A stretch of DNA of 64,000 nucleotides from Molossus alvarezi. Lineage: Eukaryota > Chordata > Mammalia > Chiroptera > Molossidae. Under the pieces are notes generated by a model, which worked only from the letters and a program-made list of their open reading frames with translations, searched no databases and was not told where the DNA came from. Of the stretch, positions 11,440 to 22,479 are shown piece by piece. The stretch is taken from the NCBI GenBank assembly GCA_037176705.1, contig CM073890.1:95780591-95844590 (forward strand), read 5' to 3'. The first letter of the stretch is position 1; each line of letters starts with the position of its first letter. Both the position numbers and the translations under genes were made by a program.

Positions 11440-11900
11440 ACTTACCTGTCCACTTACTTTTTATGAACACAAGTTGTTTTCAGTATTTGATTATTATGAA
11501 TAATGCTACTATGAACATTTGGCACATGTGTGTAGGGGCAGGCCCAAGAGTGAAACTTGCACATGTGTATGTTAAATTTTGGTAGTTAATGTTGAGTGAT
11601 TTTTCAAATTGTTGACCAGTGTACATTTCCATAAGCAGAGTTTAAGAATTTTGTTTTTATTTTAACTATTCTGATAATTACTCACGAGAACTCATTGTGT
11701 CTTTAATGTGCATTTCCCAGATGACTGATGATGTTGAGAATTTTTTTTTTCTGTTTAGTGACCATTTGGATGTTTCTTTTTTTGAATATTTTATTCAAGT
11801 CTCTTGTCTATTTTTTTCACTGTGGTCATCTCTCTTTAATCTTGATTTGCAGAGCTTTTAATATGTTCTGGATATGAGACCTTGGTTAAAATTGTATATG
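11440..11900 (-). pseudogene. Ancient L1 3' part, minus strand
   Basis: Typical reversed L1 wording: 'gattattatgaataatgctactatgaacatttg' (about 11489 on), 'agatgactgatgatgttgag' and 'ttgatttgcagagcttttaatatgttctgg'. Heavily diverged; no open frame survives. Confidence 0.65.
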
Positions 11901-11979
11901 TCATTAATATTCAAGTATAAAAACAATGATCTAGTGGAGCTGGTAAATATTACACTCATAATTAATAAACAATGAAACA

Positions 11980-12150
11980 GTAGTTATTCATGTTTAGCTT
12001 GTTTACGAATTACTGAAGGATGCTTCATAACATACAGGTTTCTGGGCAGCCCTTCCCTCAAGAGATTCTAAGTCAGCAAGGATGGAGTGATACCCAGTAA
12101 TGTGCATTTACATGAGCATCTCAGACTTGGAGAAACCTTGGTGTAAAGAA
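11980..12150 (-). mobile_element. MER5-like hAT relic
   Basis: Reads like the reverse of a MER5A element: 'acaggtttctgggcag', 'agagattctaagtcagcaagg', 'taatgtgcatttacatgagcatctcag'. No terminal repeats can be placed with certainty. Non-coding DNA transposon remnant. Confidence 0.5.
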
Positions 12151-12159
12151 TCCCTGTCT

Positions 12160-13754
12160 GGCCCCTGCAATGTGTGATGAGCAGCTAGCAGCCGAGTCCT
12201 TGTCTGGCCGTCGTGATTACACTGACCAGGGCAGAACCTCCATCAGTGTCCAGTCTCTAACCTCCATAACAAGTTGCTGGAATTCCAAGAACAAGCCTAA
12301 CTTAGCAATGCTCCAGTTTTCTTCTCTTGACTTAATTATGGACTCAGACTATTTCATATTTACAAAGTGCTGAAAGTGCATTCCTGGAGCGGGATGAATA
12401 CATTTGAACATTTGATGATAAATGGAGATTACACGGGCTTGTGCTTCGTTCTCTTGGACTTGCAATAGTGAAATGCTCACCATCTGTGTTGAATCAGTAT
12501 TTATTTCTTTTCACATTTGAATGTAGTCCCAACTTGGAGACAAAGGACTAAGAAACATATTCTAAAATTGATCAGAGAGAGAATTAATTACCTCACCTCA
12601 CGCCTCTTCATTTTCTTCAGGCTCCATTTCGTAATCCACAAACTCTTGCTACTACTTGATTCCTGAATATAAATCATCTAAGTTTTTCAGAGGTCAGGGA
12701 AGGGCTAGAACATTCTCAGTCTGGATTTTATTCTTTTCTGGACTTCCTGTGTAATTTTATGCTTCTCCATCTGCATTCAGAGTTCTCTGAGAATAAAAGA
12801 GATTTTGGTTGCTTTCTTTCACTAGTATATAACTGCATTTCTAAAAGCAACCTCCCAGTAGAGGTGCAGGTACTTATGTGAAAAAAAAGGTCATTCTTGT
12901 TAATCTTGAATTTGGAATAATTCAGTGAGGAGAATAAGCTTTACACTTCCCACTCAGCATACCTCTTACTTTCAATTTTAAAACAAGCAAGTCTTCCCCC
13001 AAAGCTGTTGGGAGATTTCCTCTACTTGTCTATTGAACTAAAGCATCTACTTTCTGAGGATGGTGACATGGTAATGTGACAGTGATTGTTTATAGCCTTG
13101 CAGTAAGATTTCCCAAGTTCTCCTCCCAAGTTCATGTAATGGATCCTGTCTCTATCCACCCCAATATTAGTGGATAAGAAAGTGGTCAAGTTTTGTCCAA
13201 CAGGAGCATCCATTTTTCTGGACACACAACTTGGTTCTGAAGTAACTTAATGACATCAGCCAACCAGAAAGCTCCGTAGGATATTTCTACTGGGACAAGT
13301 GGAAAAATGGTCTCTTGCCTCTTACCCTTTGCTGGAAGGATAGGAATCTGAGGCCACTGGCAACTACACTTCTCATCATGTGGACGGAGTCTGCCAACAA
13401 TGGGAGAAATGAGGCCCCACTCAGATGGAAGCACCGCTGATACATGAGAAAAAGGATCTTAATAACCTGGTTCTAGATACATTGATGCTTGATGCTGGGA
13501 TGCTGGGGCCACTCTGTCCCTTACCAGCTATATAAGTCAATAGTTTCTTTTCTATTTTTTTTAACCTTAAACTAGTTGAATTGAGTTTCTGCTACTTGCA
13601 ACTAAAAATGTCCAGATAAAAATCAGCAGCAGCAACAGCAGCAACAACAACAAATGAAAATGTAAAAACATTCAGGAATTTAGTAGTCCCTTTAATTGTA
13701 TACATGATGTTTGCTTATGTTACAGACTTTTTAATTTTCCTTTACATTTTGGTT
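12160..13754. other. Unique AT-rich DNA
   Basis: No element recognised. Open frames (12170-12373 plus; 13022-13225 and 13186-13434 minus) are short, without known domains. A CAG/CAA-rich run lies at 13625-13655 (feature given separately only as part of this note). Confidence 0.4.
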
Positions 13755-13755
13755 T

Positions 13756-14009
13756 TGTGTCAGGGTTCTTTTTATTTTTTTATTTTTTTCTTTATTGATT
13801 TTTAGAGAGAGAGGAAGGGAGAGGGAGAGAGAGATAGAAACATCAATGAGAGAGAATATAGATTGGCTGCCCCCTGCTTGCTCCCCACTGGGGATTTGGC
13901 CCACAACCTGGGCATGTGCCCTGACTGGGAATCAAACCAGGGACCTCTTCATCCATGGGATAGTGCTCAACCACTGAGCAACACTGGCCGGGCTGTGTCA
14001 GAATTCTTT
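13756..14009 (-). mobile_element. Ves SINE, type B, with TSD
   Basis: Minus-strand classical Ves: T/A-rich tail and 'tttattgatttttagagagag' at the left, 'ccccactggggatttggcccacaacctgggcatgtgccctgac' in the middle, reversed head ending ACTGGCCGGGC at 13993. TSD TGTGTCAGGGTTCTTT (13756-13771) against TGTGTCAGAATTCTTT (13994-14009), 14 of 16. The 60- and 66-codon frames inside are artefacts. Confidence 0.94.
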
Positions 14010-14156
14010 ATTCCTCATATATCAAACACTCTTGAGAGTGAAAGGGACCTCTGTATTAATTAGATCTGGGACAATAGATGCACAACCTAGAATATGTTGG
14101 GAATAGAGGGACATATGGACATTCTAGCCAAATATGATATTGGCTCTTTCTCTAGA

Positions 14157-14340
14157 CTAGTCATTTTCAAACTGGTTCCACATTGTATTTTCCTGGGAAA
14201 CTTTTCAAATAGTAGAGTAGAGAAGCTAGTTCTTCCCACCCAGAGCATTTGATTGAGTTGTCTAGGGTATGATCTGGGAATTTCACTATAAAAAATTCCT
14301 TTGCTAATTCTATTGCATAACCAGGTTTGAGAACCATGAC
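14157..14340 (+). mobile_element. MER5-like hAT relic
   Basis: 'ctagtcattttcaaactggttcc' at the left and 'aaccaggtttgagaaccatgac' at the right recall the MER5 terminal parts. The centre has 'agcatttgattgagttgtctagggtatgatctggg'. Diverged, non-coding. Confidence 0.5.
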
Positions 14341-14394
14341 ACCATTGCCTTAGTTTAACTACATTTAATTTTAGTATATAAGTAGCTAAACCTG

Positions 14395-14512
14395 AGATGC
14401 AAAAGGATAGGATCTGGCCTCTTCTTCCATGAGCTAGATGTGTGATCTTGGATAAATACTTTTCTGGTCGTCAGTGGCTTCACCTTTAAAAGGGGGGTGG
14501 GGGGGGGGCTTG
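14395..14512 (+). mobile_element. MIR fragment followed by G run
   Basis: 'gagctagatgtgtgatcttggataaatacttttctggtcgtcagtggcttcaccttta' matches the core and downstream part of a MIR SINE (equivalent of 'tgtgtgaccttgggcaagt ... ctcagtttcctc'). It ends in a long G-rich run at about 14492-14510. Confidence 0.6.
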
Positions 14513-16031
14513 GACGAAAAAACTCCCAAGACCTATTGAACTCTGATATTCTACAATCCTGATCCTGTTGAGGAATTTTTCTTTCAAGGGATTAAAAATT
14601 CTTGAAATCAGAACCTACTTTTTCCAGTCTCGGATCGTGAGAGAACATTATTTGGAGGAAAAATTGGTTCATTTTTTAAAGCCAAGGATTTGTGGAATAA
14701 GTGAAGTGATAGAACATACCCACATATTTGTTCCAGTGCTACTTGACAATGCTTAGCTATTTTTATGCCAGCCAAACGGATGACAGCCTGCAACCCTCAG
14801 AGAGATTATGTAATCTTTGCACTCTAATCCTCACAACATCCAACTGCTGAAATGTCGAGGGACAGGGTTACTTTTCTCAGAAAGAATTTTTATGGCTTTA
14901 TGCTGCTATGGGTGTGCCTTGGTAATGGCTTAATTCAGTATGTTCTCCTGTCTATAAATGGAGATAAACTGAGGGATATACAACTTGTCTAAAATATGAG
15001 GCCTGGTTCAGGGTGTGAAATGTGTTTGTTAAGTCTTTTTATGACTTTTCTCATCGCCTCTAAGAACAAGATCCTTTGAAGATTTAATGCTAGTATTGAA
15101 TCACTTTAAGAGATATAAGCCTATAAAACTCCTTTCACCTCTGTCTGCTCCTTTTGCCCTGTCTAGGTTAGTGCAGCAGGTAGGACATACTAAACCTGCC
15201 CTTTCCACCACACGCCATAGCACCTGTTCCTTAAACTCACCAGCTAGCAACCTCCCTTCCCTTAAATGTCCCTTTCCCTCCTTTCATAGAGTAGTGCCTC
15301 ATAAATAAAAATGTGGGGACTACCTCACAACTTAACATTTAACTCCTGAAATAATTCTATTTGACCAAAAACGATTGAGTTCCTACTGGGCCTCCAGCAG
15401 ACCTTTCAGTTGCATAGACACCAAGGTTCTTTGTTTGTTTTGTTTTTCCCTGCATCTCTGTATCTAAGCCTGTAAAGCCCTCAAAAGTGATCCATTCTGC
15501 AAAATAATTTTTCTCTGCCTATGTTTCAACCCCAGAGAAAAACCCCTTTTCCTGGCAATGGTATCAGCTAAGAATTAAGAGGAAAAATATCAGATTTAAA
15601 AAGAGAAAAAAGCTCTATAAATATTCTAAGTTTTTTTCTTATATGAATTTCTCAGAATAAGTCAAGTTCCTGTTTTGTGGTCCTTGGTACACATTTCTCC
15701 ATAAGGCGGAGCTATAAACGATGATTAGATATTTAACCTGTCCAAAAGAAGCCCATTTAACTTTACTTGCAATGTATAAACATAGGACTATGTGTAAGTG
15801 ATGTGCAAGTGAATAATTGAACAGAAGTTAGGCAGGAGAGCCACTCCACAGAGAGAATCTGAGAGTAATATTCAATCCTGAACGGTATTTTCTCTTCTTT
15901 TCTTGGGCAAAACACTGGCCCTAGGCAAAACTATAATGCTCACCAGTCTGTTGAATCCTACCTTCTTATTTATTTTTCTGTCCAAAATCTTCAGCACCTC
16001 TCTCCAGTACCTTCTGAGGGTTGTAACTATA
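14513..16031. other. Unique DNA, nothing firm
   Basis: About 1.5 kb without a recognised repeat or gene. Opposite frames at 14568-14793 and the frame at 15087-15308 show no domain. Confidence 0.4.
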
Positions 16032-16330
16032 CAGTTGACCCCTGAGTTTGAATGCACAGGTACACTTACACATAGATTTTTTTTCCCCAATAAGTACTGC
16101 TTTCCATCCATGGTTTTCCATTAGAAGGCTGAGTATATGAATTGTTCTATGCCATTTTATGTAGGAGACTTGAGCATTTTGTGAATTTTGGTATCTATGG
16201 GGTCCTGGAACCAATCCCCTGCAGATAACAAGGACCAACTAAATTTTGGGGTAGTCAAAAATTTATGTGGATTTTCAACTGTGTGGGGGTCAGCACTCCT
16301 AACCCTTCATTGTTCAAGGATGAACTACAG
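16032..16330 (+). mobile_element. Tigger-type DNA transposon remnant
   Basis: The left end CAGTTGACCCCTGAGTTTGAA and the right end (reverse complement CTGTAGTTCATCCTTGAACAA) are diverged inverted repeats of pogo/Tigger type. Inside are 'ggtatctatggggtcctggaaccaatcccctgcagata' and 'ggattttcaactgtgtgggggtcagcactcctaaccc', known Tigger/MER8-like phrases. The left flank carries the expected TA. There is no transposase, so it is a non-autonomous copy. Confidence 0.75.
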
Positions 16331-17216
16331 TTTTTTTTACCTTGCCTTTCTCACTAAAGGCCTCCTAGCTCCACTATTCAGTATTTGTTCCATACTCAGA
16401 CTTTTCAAACCTCTCAAGCCAAGTCACTCTTCTCTGAAACTCTTCCTAATCATATTTTAGTATTTAAAAATAATCTGATTGAAAGATAATACTCCAAGAT
16501 TGTTTTACTTTAAAGGAAGACATGTGTTAACCTGAAAGTATCTTCAATAGTGGAGTTTTATATATTAAGACATGTTGAGTGATGTTTGCTAAGTGCTTAG
16601 AAATGGATCATATTTACTGTCTTTACCAAGATTTAACCAGAGAATGAATTCAATTTGCATCTCTTTTTGCAAGTTCAGACGGCTCATCCTGGACAGATAT
16701 TACTCTGGGGCTGAAGCTGGGTGACAGCCCAATAGGGTTAGACCTCATTTCTTCTTCCATTGATTACATGAAATAAATGTATTAAATAACAAGTGATGGC
16801 ATAAATGCATTTAATACTGATTTATTATTATTTTTTACTGGTCCTTATATCCTTTAGTGCAGCTTTGTTTAAAAAAAAAAAACCCTCCTCCCAATATTGC
16901 TCTTTCATCTAAACCCCCAAAATTCTGTGAACCTGGGACAGTGTGTATTCCTTGAACATTCCTGAAAATTCTGCCATTGTAGAATATAATCACGTTACTA
17001 CTAATGATTACACAGAACACTTTACTTCAGATAAAACACCTGGGCTCCCCTCCCACTTTAACCCAATGTATCTCAGGGTATTTGGCATTTAAGGAGGATG
17101 GTTATTAGTATCTCATATTTCAGGAATGTGTATGTCAGATTCATATTGTCAAATATGTTCATTTAAATATCTGCTAAATTCTAAAAGTCCAGGGACAAAG
17201 TCTAAAGTTGCCTTAG
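16331..17216. other. Unique AT-rich DNA
   Basis: No element or gene recognised. Short A runs only. Confidence 0.4.
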
Positions 17217-17382
17217 AAAAAGATGATCATCTTTCCCAGCACCATTTATTAAAGAGGCCGTCTTTACTCCACTGTATGCTCTTGTCACCTTTGTCAAATA
17301 TTAATTGAGCATATTGTCTTGGGTCCATTTCTGGGCTCTCTATTCTGTTCCTCTGGTCTATATGCCTGTTCTTGTGCCAGTA

Positions 17383-17658
17383 CCAGGCTGTTTTTTGTTT
17401 TTTTTAATCCTCACCCGAGGACATTTTCCCATTTTTTTGTTCAGGTAGAGTGGGGGGAGAGAGAGGAACAGAGAGAGAGAGAGAAACATCGATGTGAAAG
17501 GAACACATTGAGTGGCTGCCACCTGCAGGACCGACCAGGGCCGGGGACAAACTGCAACCGAGGCACGTGCCCTTAGCGGGAACCGAACCTGGGTCTCTCT
17601 GTATCGCAGGTCGACGCTCCAACCGCTGAGCCAAACCGGCCAGGGCCCAGGCTGTTTT
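17383..17658 (-). mobile_element. Ves SINE, type A, nested in the L1
   Basis: Minus-strand type A copy (body about 17395-17646) inside the inverted L1 ORF2. TSD CCAGGCTGTTTT at 17383-17394 and 17647-17658, perfect. Hairpin TCCTCACCCGAGGA intact. It fuses with the L1 frame to give a spurious 154-codon frame (17404-17868). It must be younger than the L1. Confidence 0.95.
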
Positions 17659-19140
17659 GATTACAGTTGCTTTGTAGTATAACCTGATAGCTGGTATTGT
17701 GATTCCACCTACTTTGTTCTTCTTTTTCAAGATTGCTGTGGCTATTCGAGGTCTTTTTTGGTTCCATATGAACTTTTGAAGTATTTGTTCTAGTTCTGTG
17801 AAATATGTCATTGGTATTTTGATGGGGATTGCATTGAATCTATAGATTGCTTTGGGTAATATGGACATTTTAATGATGTTAATTCTTCCAATCCATGAAC
17901 AGGGTATGTGCTTTCACATTTTTATATCTTGCTCTGTTTCTTTTTTCAATGTCATGTAGTTTTCTGCAAATAGGTCCTTTACTTCTTTGGTTAAGTTTAT
18001 TCCTTGGTATCTTAATTTTTTTTGCCATAATGGTAAATGGGATTGTTTTTCCAATTTCTCTTTCTGTGAGTTCATCATTGGTGTATAAGAATGCCGTCGA
18101 TTTCTTGATGTTAATTTTGTATCCTGCTACTTTGCCAAATTCATTTATTAAGTCTAGTAAATTTTTGATGGAGTCTTTAGGGTTTTCTATGTATAATATC
18201 ATGTCATCTGTGAATAATGACAGTTTCACGTTCTCCTTTCCAATTTGGATCCCTTTTATTTTTTCGTCCTGTCTGATTGCTGTGGCTAAGACTTCCAGTA
18301 CTATGTTAAATAAGAGTGGCAAAAGTGGGCATCCTTGTCTTGTTCCTGTTCTTAAGGGAAATGCTTTTAGTTTTTGCCCATTGAGTATGATGTTGGCTGT
18401 AGGTCTTTCATATATGGCCTTTATTATGTCGAGATATGATCCCTCTATTCCCACATTGCTGAGCATTTTTATCAGAAATGGATGCTGGATTTTGCCAAAT
18501 GCTTTTTCAGCATCTATTGATATGATTATGTGGTTTTTATTCTTCATTTTGTTTATGTGGTGTATCACATTTATTGATTTGCAAATATTGTACCAGCCTT
18601 GCATCCCTGGGATGAATCCCACTTGGTCATGGTGAGTAATTTTTTTGATGTGTTGCTGGATCCAATTTGCTAGTATTTTGTTCAGGATTTTGGCATCTAT
18701 GTTCATCAGGGATATTGGCCTGTAGTTTTCTTTCTTTGTAATGTCTTTTTCTGGTTTTGGAATTAGAATTATGCTGACCTCATAAAATGAGTTTGTAAGT
18801 CTTCCTTCTCCTTCAATTTTTGAAATAGTTTGAGGAGAATGAGTGTTAGATCTTCTTTGAATGTTCAGTAAAACTCCCCCATGAAGCCATCCAGGCCTGG
18901 GCTTTTGTTTGCTGGGAGAGTCTTGATTACCTCTTCAATTTCCTTAGTTGTTGTTGGTCTGTTCATGATTTCTATCTGTTCCCAGTCCAGTTTTGGGAGA
19001 CTGTATGTTTCTAGAAATTTGTCCATTTACTTAGATTGTCGAATTTATTGCTATATAATTGTTCATAATAGCTGTTAATATTCTTTTGTATTTCTATGGT
19101 GTCAGTTGTTAGTTCTCCCCTTTCATTTCTGATTTTGTAG
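17647..19140 (-). pseudogene. L1 ORF2 reverse-transcriptase fragment, broken
   Basis: The inverted 5' part of the L1. The frame 18706-17879 (275 codons) has RT signatures: a [15 protein letters not shown] start (from just upstream), [28 protein letters not shown] and the catalytic-type motif [10 protein letters not shown], where family members usually have FADD. Near 17880 a one-base frame change shifts reading to the frame 17868-17647, which goes on with [15 protein letters not shown] and KKKNKVGGI before running into the SINE. Upstream of 18706 the frame has stops (for example after NLSKWTNF). It encodes no functional enzyme. The long plus-strand frame 17895-18635 is only its antisense. Confidence 0.92.
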
Positions 19141-19598
19141 CTAAGATCTGGAAACAGCCCAAGTGTCCATTAGTAGATGAATGGATAAAAAAGCTGTGGT
19201 ATATATACACAATGGAGTACTATGCAGCTGTAAGAAAGATCTCTTATCCTTTGAGACGACATGGAGGGATCTGGAAAGTATTATCTTAAGTGAAACAAGC
19301 CAAGCACAAAAAGACAAATACCACATGATCTCACTTATTTATGGAATATAATGAACATAACGGGCTGAGGAATAGGGTAGACCCAGAAACATGGAAGTAG
19401 GGTACAGACTGACAACCCTCAGAAGATGGGGTGGTGGGGAGAGGGAAGAGATAAACCACAGAACTTATATGCATGTATGCATAACCAATGGACATGGACA
19501 ACAAAACCAGGGACGGGGCAGGGGGGATGGGGAGGAGGGTGTCAATGGGGTAGAAAAGGAGAAACATCTGTAACAAAAATAAAATTAAATTTAAAAAA
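19141..19598 (+). pseudogene. L1 ORF2 C-terminus and 3' UTR
   Basis: From about 19141 the plus strand reads [18 protein letters not shown] then YTMEYYAAV, the usual last part of mammalian L1 ORF2, ending at a stop near 19290. It is followed by the UTR with 'accacatgatctcacttatt', a G-rich block (19510-19551), 'gaaacatctgtaacaaaaat' and AAAATTAAATTTAAAAAAAA. The same tail occurs at 48835-48969 and, reversed, near 37820-37860. Confidence 0.9.
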
Positions 19599-19612
19599 AA
19601 GATGATCATCTT

Positions 19613-20749
19613 GAAAGTGAAAGGTAAATCGCATTTCTTAATGTGATACTATTATAATGTTCATATTTTTCATATATTTAACAGTATGATGCTATGTATT
19701 CACCTCTTGTCTGGATAGCAAGAGGATGTGCCAAACTTTATCAATATGTCTGTGCATGACGACGTAGTCAAAGATCCCGGAGAAGGTGAGAGAGTTTCTT
19801 ATTACCGTTTTTGGGCCCAATTTCCTCATTTGTAGAAACGGGACTGAAATAGGTGATCTGGAGCGTCAGTCCTATTCGAGCAGCATATTCTGTGGAGTTG
19901 AGAACCAGAAGTGTTTCCTTGGCTTAGTGCAGAGTTATTTTTAGATAGAAGTGCCTTTTGTGTTCTTAAGACATCACGTATGGCACTAGTCTTCTAAGGT
20001 TTTTTTTCTTAAATATCTGCTGAAAGACTTTTGAAAAACTGTCTATCCTCTTATCCATCTAAATGTGCATTTAAAATTTCTCATCATAATTTAAAACAGT
20101 TGCAAAGGATATCACTTTCAGTATAATGTAAATACTGGCCTTTAAAATAAAACTTTTTAACAAGAACTCAATGTAACCTAAAAATAATAACAGTGGGTTA
20201 CTATTATCCGTTCAAATATTGCTGAGTAAACTTTTAAACCAGAAATTTTACTTTTAGTTTGCTTTGTACTTATATTTCTGTTCTACTCCTCCCACAAAAT
20301 GTTATCCTAACTTAATATATTTTTATGCTTAAAAATCTTTTATTAATCATCAGATTGCTCTGTAATAAAAGTATGTAAACCCATTTGGAAATAACTTTTA
20401 AATATTTGTGTCTATAAGGGTCTGACTATTCAAACATTTTTGAAATGAATTTTCATTATAATTATTTGTAAACAACTGAACTAAACAGCACAGATCTAAA
20501 TTTTGACACATAATTATTAAGGAAATACATTTCTTAGGGAGATGATTGGAAATTTTTCACAAAGGACCTTATGTAGACATGGGTGAATATTATTGCTAGA
20601 ATAATACAGGGTTGAATATCAATTCTTCTCTAATATTTATATTTACAGATGGAAAGAGAATGTCTATTTAAATAAGTAGATAGGGGAGGAAGTTTTTACA
20701 GCCACTGTTTTTGAACCCTGGAGTCATATGCAAAGAATCATATATGATC
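19613..20749. other. Unique AT-rich DNA with a MIR-like scrap
   Basis: At 19815-19875 'cccaatttcctcatttgtagaaacgggactg' resembles the conserved downstream part of MIR. The remainder has no repeat or gene that I recognise and no long open frame. Confidence 0.4.
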
Positions 20750-20935
20750 TTTGTGATAGTTACCTTTATGTTAACGTGGCTAGGCTATGGTACTGATTTA
20801 ATTGATCAAATACTGGTCTAGATGTTGGTACAAAGGCATTTGTGGAGATGATTCACATTATAATCAATGACCCTAAGTAAAGCAGATAGATATAGATATA
20901 TAGATAGATACAGATACAGATATAGATAGATTTGA
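20750..20935 (+). mobile_element. MLT2-like (ERVL) LTR scrap ending in (GATA)n
   Basis: 'tgtgatagttacctttatgttaacgtggctaggctatgg', 'caaatactggtctagatgttg' and 'ccctaagtaaagcaga' follow the 5' part of an ERVL-type LTR. From 20884 to 20935 the sequence becomes an imperfect AGAT/ATAG microsatellite, so the rest of the LTR is lost. Non-coding. Confidence 0.5.
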
Positions 20936-21260
20936 TTTCTTCTAAATTTTTTAAGGCAAAGAAGTGGGTTCTCTCTGGCTATGAAAAATGATTTCTTACC
21001 TAGTCCTTAATTAACTTTTTCAACATTTACACCAACATTTCAAATGTATTTGATGCTGCAGAAGTTTTTACATCCATATGGCAATGGTTTGTCATTATGA
21101 AGCAGAAGGAGAATAATCAGGAAAGAAATAGATTTATTTCCCTAAAACTGTCTTTGTCCCAATGTGCCATGAAAGTGTTCTTAACTTGTCTCAGGGTTAC
21201 TATACCCTAGTCTGAAACAGCTGATGTAAACCATCTTGTTACCTACATTGTTAAACATTA

Positions 21261-21294
<34 letters not shown>

Positions 21295-22479
21295 TAGTTA
21301 TGAATAGCATTTTGACTATGGTAGAAATAAAGTATACTAACAATGAGTAAGCACAGAAATAAGGCAAAAATCAATAATGATCACTTATTTGGAAACAATA
21401 TTTTAATGATATTAATGATGTTATTGACACTCAGTTAAACATATTTCAACAAACTAGAGCACATTGATTAAACTCCTTATATTTTATTTGCAAATGAATC
21501 ATACATTTTTACATATTTCTAGTTAATATATTAAGCTCAATTGAGTAATTGATGCTCATCATTTATTTTACTACTGAGAGAACATATGAAGTATCTCTTT
21601 GGAAATACTATTTGGTTCAATATCTAAAACTCTCATTTAGGTCATGAATCGGGTAAAGGAATGTAAACAACTTCAGGACATCTAACCCAAATATTTTAGG
21701 TGCAAACAGCCCAAAGTTTCTCCCAGACTTAGAATAGTTTGACACACGTTAGGGGGCTTCATAAACATTTGATGAATTGATTGGAAGTGCTAAAGTAGAT
21801 GCTAAACTATAAAGTACTCAAAATTATGGTTGCATTTGAAAGTGAAGCTATCACTTTCATGAAAAGAATTATTTTTTAGATTGACATGAAAGATAATAAA
21901 ACTAGTTGAATGAAAGGGACTGCCGATAGCAAAAGATTGACACACATTACCTGTAGATTGTTTTACTTCATTTAGGTCATTAATATTACCAGTACTGTGA
22001 AGTCTTCTTACTTGTGAAACGTAACCTTCATTAATTAACTTTGTAAAGTACAATATAAAAATCCTTAAGTGAATTAATATGTGTAAGTGTTTAGTAAGTG
22101 TTATAATTTCTGTGCTTATTACCCCCAGCTCGCTTTGTTCTTTTCATAGGTGGAATACTGTCCTAATTACCAAATATTCACGGTGTGTCAGGTAAACAAT
22201 CCGTGTTGATTAATGTTTGATGCATCATCTGAATTCCTTTCATTCTTAAAATGCTTTAAGAACTACAATTTCTTTGGAGACATAATGTTATAAATTGAAA
22301 AATGACTACAATTTTTTTCATGTATGTGGGTATGCTTGTGTGTTTGCTGTTTGATATAATGCATACAACTGAATTGAACAAAATTAACCAATGTTTGGAA
22401 AATGATGAGTTATTTTAAAAATCTGAATAGTAATTAGATGGTACAGTAACTTAGGGGGATAAAGATAAGGTTTCACACC
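20936..22479. other. Unique AT-rich DNA with (ATT)n
   Basis: Contains a pure ATT microsatellite at about 21259-21294. No gene or dispersed repeat recognised. The 83-codon minus frame at 21802-22053 has no domain. Confidence 0.4.
21259..21294. repeat. (ATT)n microsatellite
   Basis: About 12 uninterrupted ATT units. Likely polymorphic in length. Confidence 0.95.

Larger units (their letters stand above)
17217..19612 (+). mobile_element. 5'-inverted (twin-primed) L1 insertion
   Basis: A single L1 insertion bounded by a perfect 17-bp TSD, AAAAAGATGATCATCTT, at 17217-17233 and 19596-19612. Its 3' part (19141-19598) is in plus orientation: the end of ORF2, a G-rich 3' UTR and an A-tail. Its 5' part (17234-19140) is in minus orientation and carries ORF2 from the linker before the reverse transcriptase to just past it. 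About 600 bp of ORF2 normally lying between the two parts appears missing. This is the arrangement expected from twin priming. A SINE was later inserted at 17395-17646. Confidence 0.93.

Noticed and set aside
10745..11900. A second twin-primed L1
   Set aside because: The pieces are in opposite orientation, but the order (5'-side part direct on the left, 3' part reversed on the right) is not that of twin priming, and there is no shared TSD.
17404..17868. 154-codon minus-strand frame as a gene
   Set aside because: It joins L1 ORF2 to the nested SINE; the second half is translated SINE sequence.
17895..18635. 246-codon plus-strand open frame
   Set aside because: It is the antisense of the L1 ORF2 reverse-transcriptase frame on the minus strand, which carries all the recognisable motifs.
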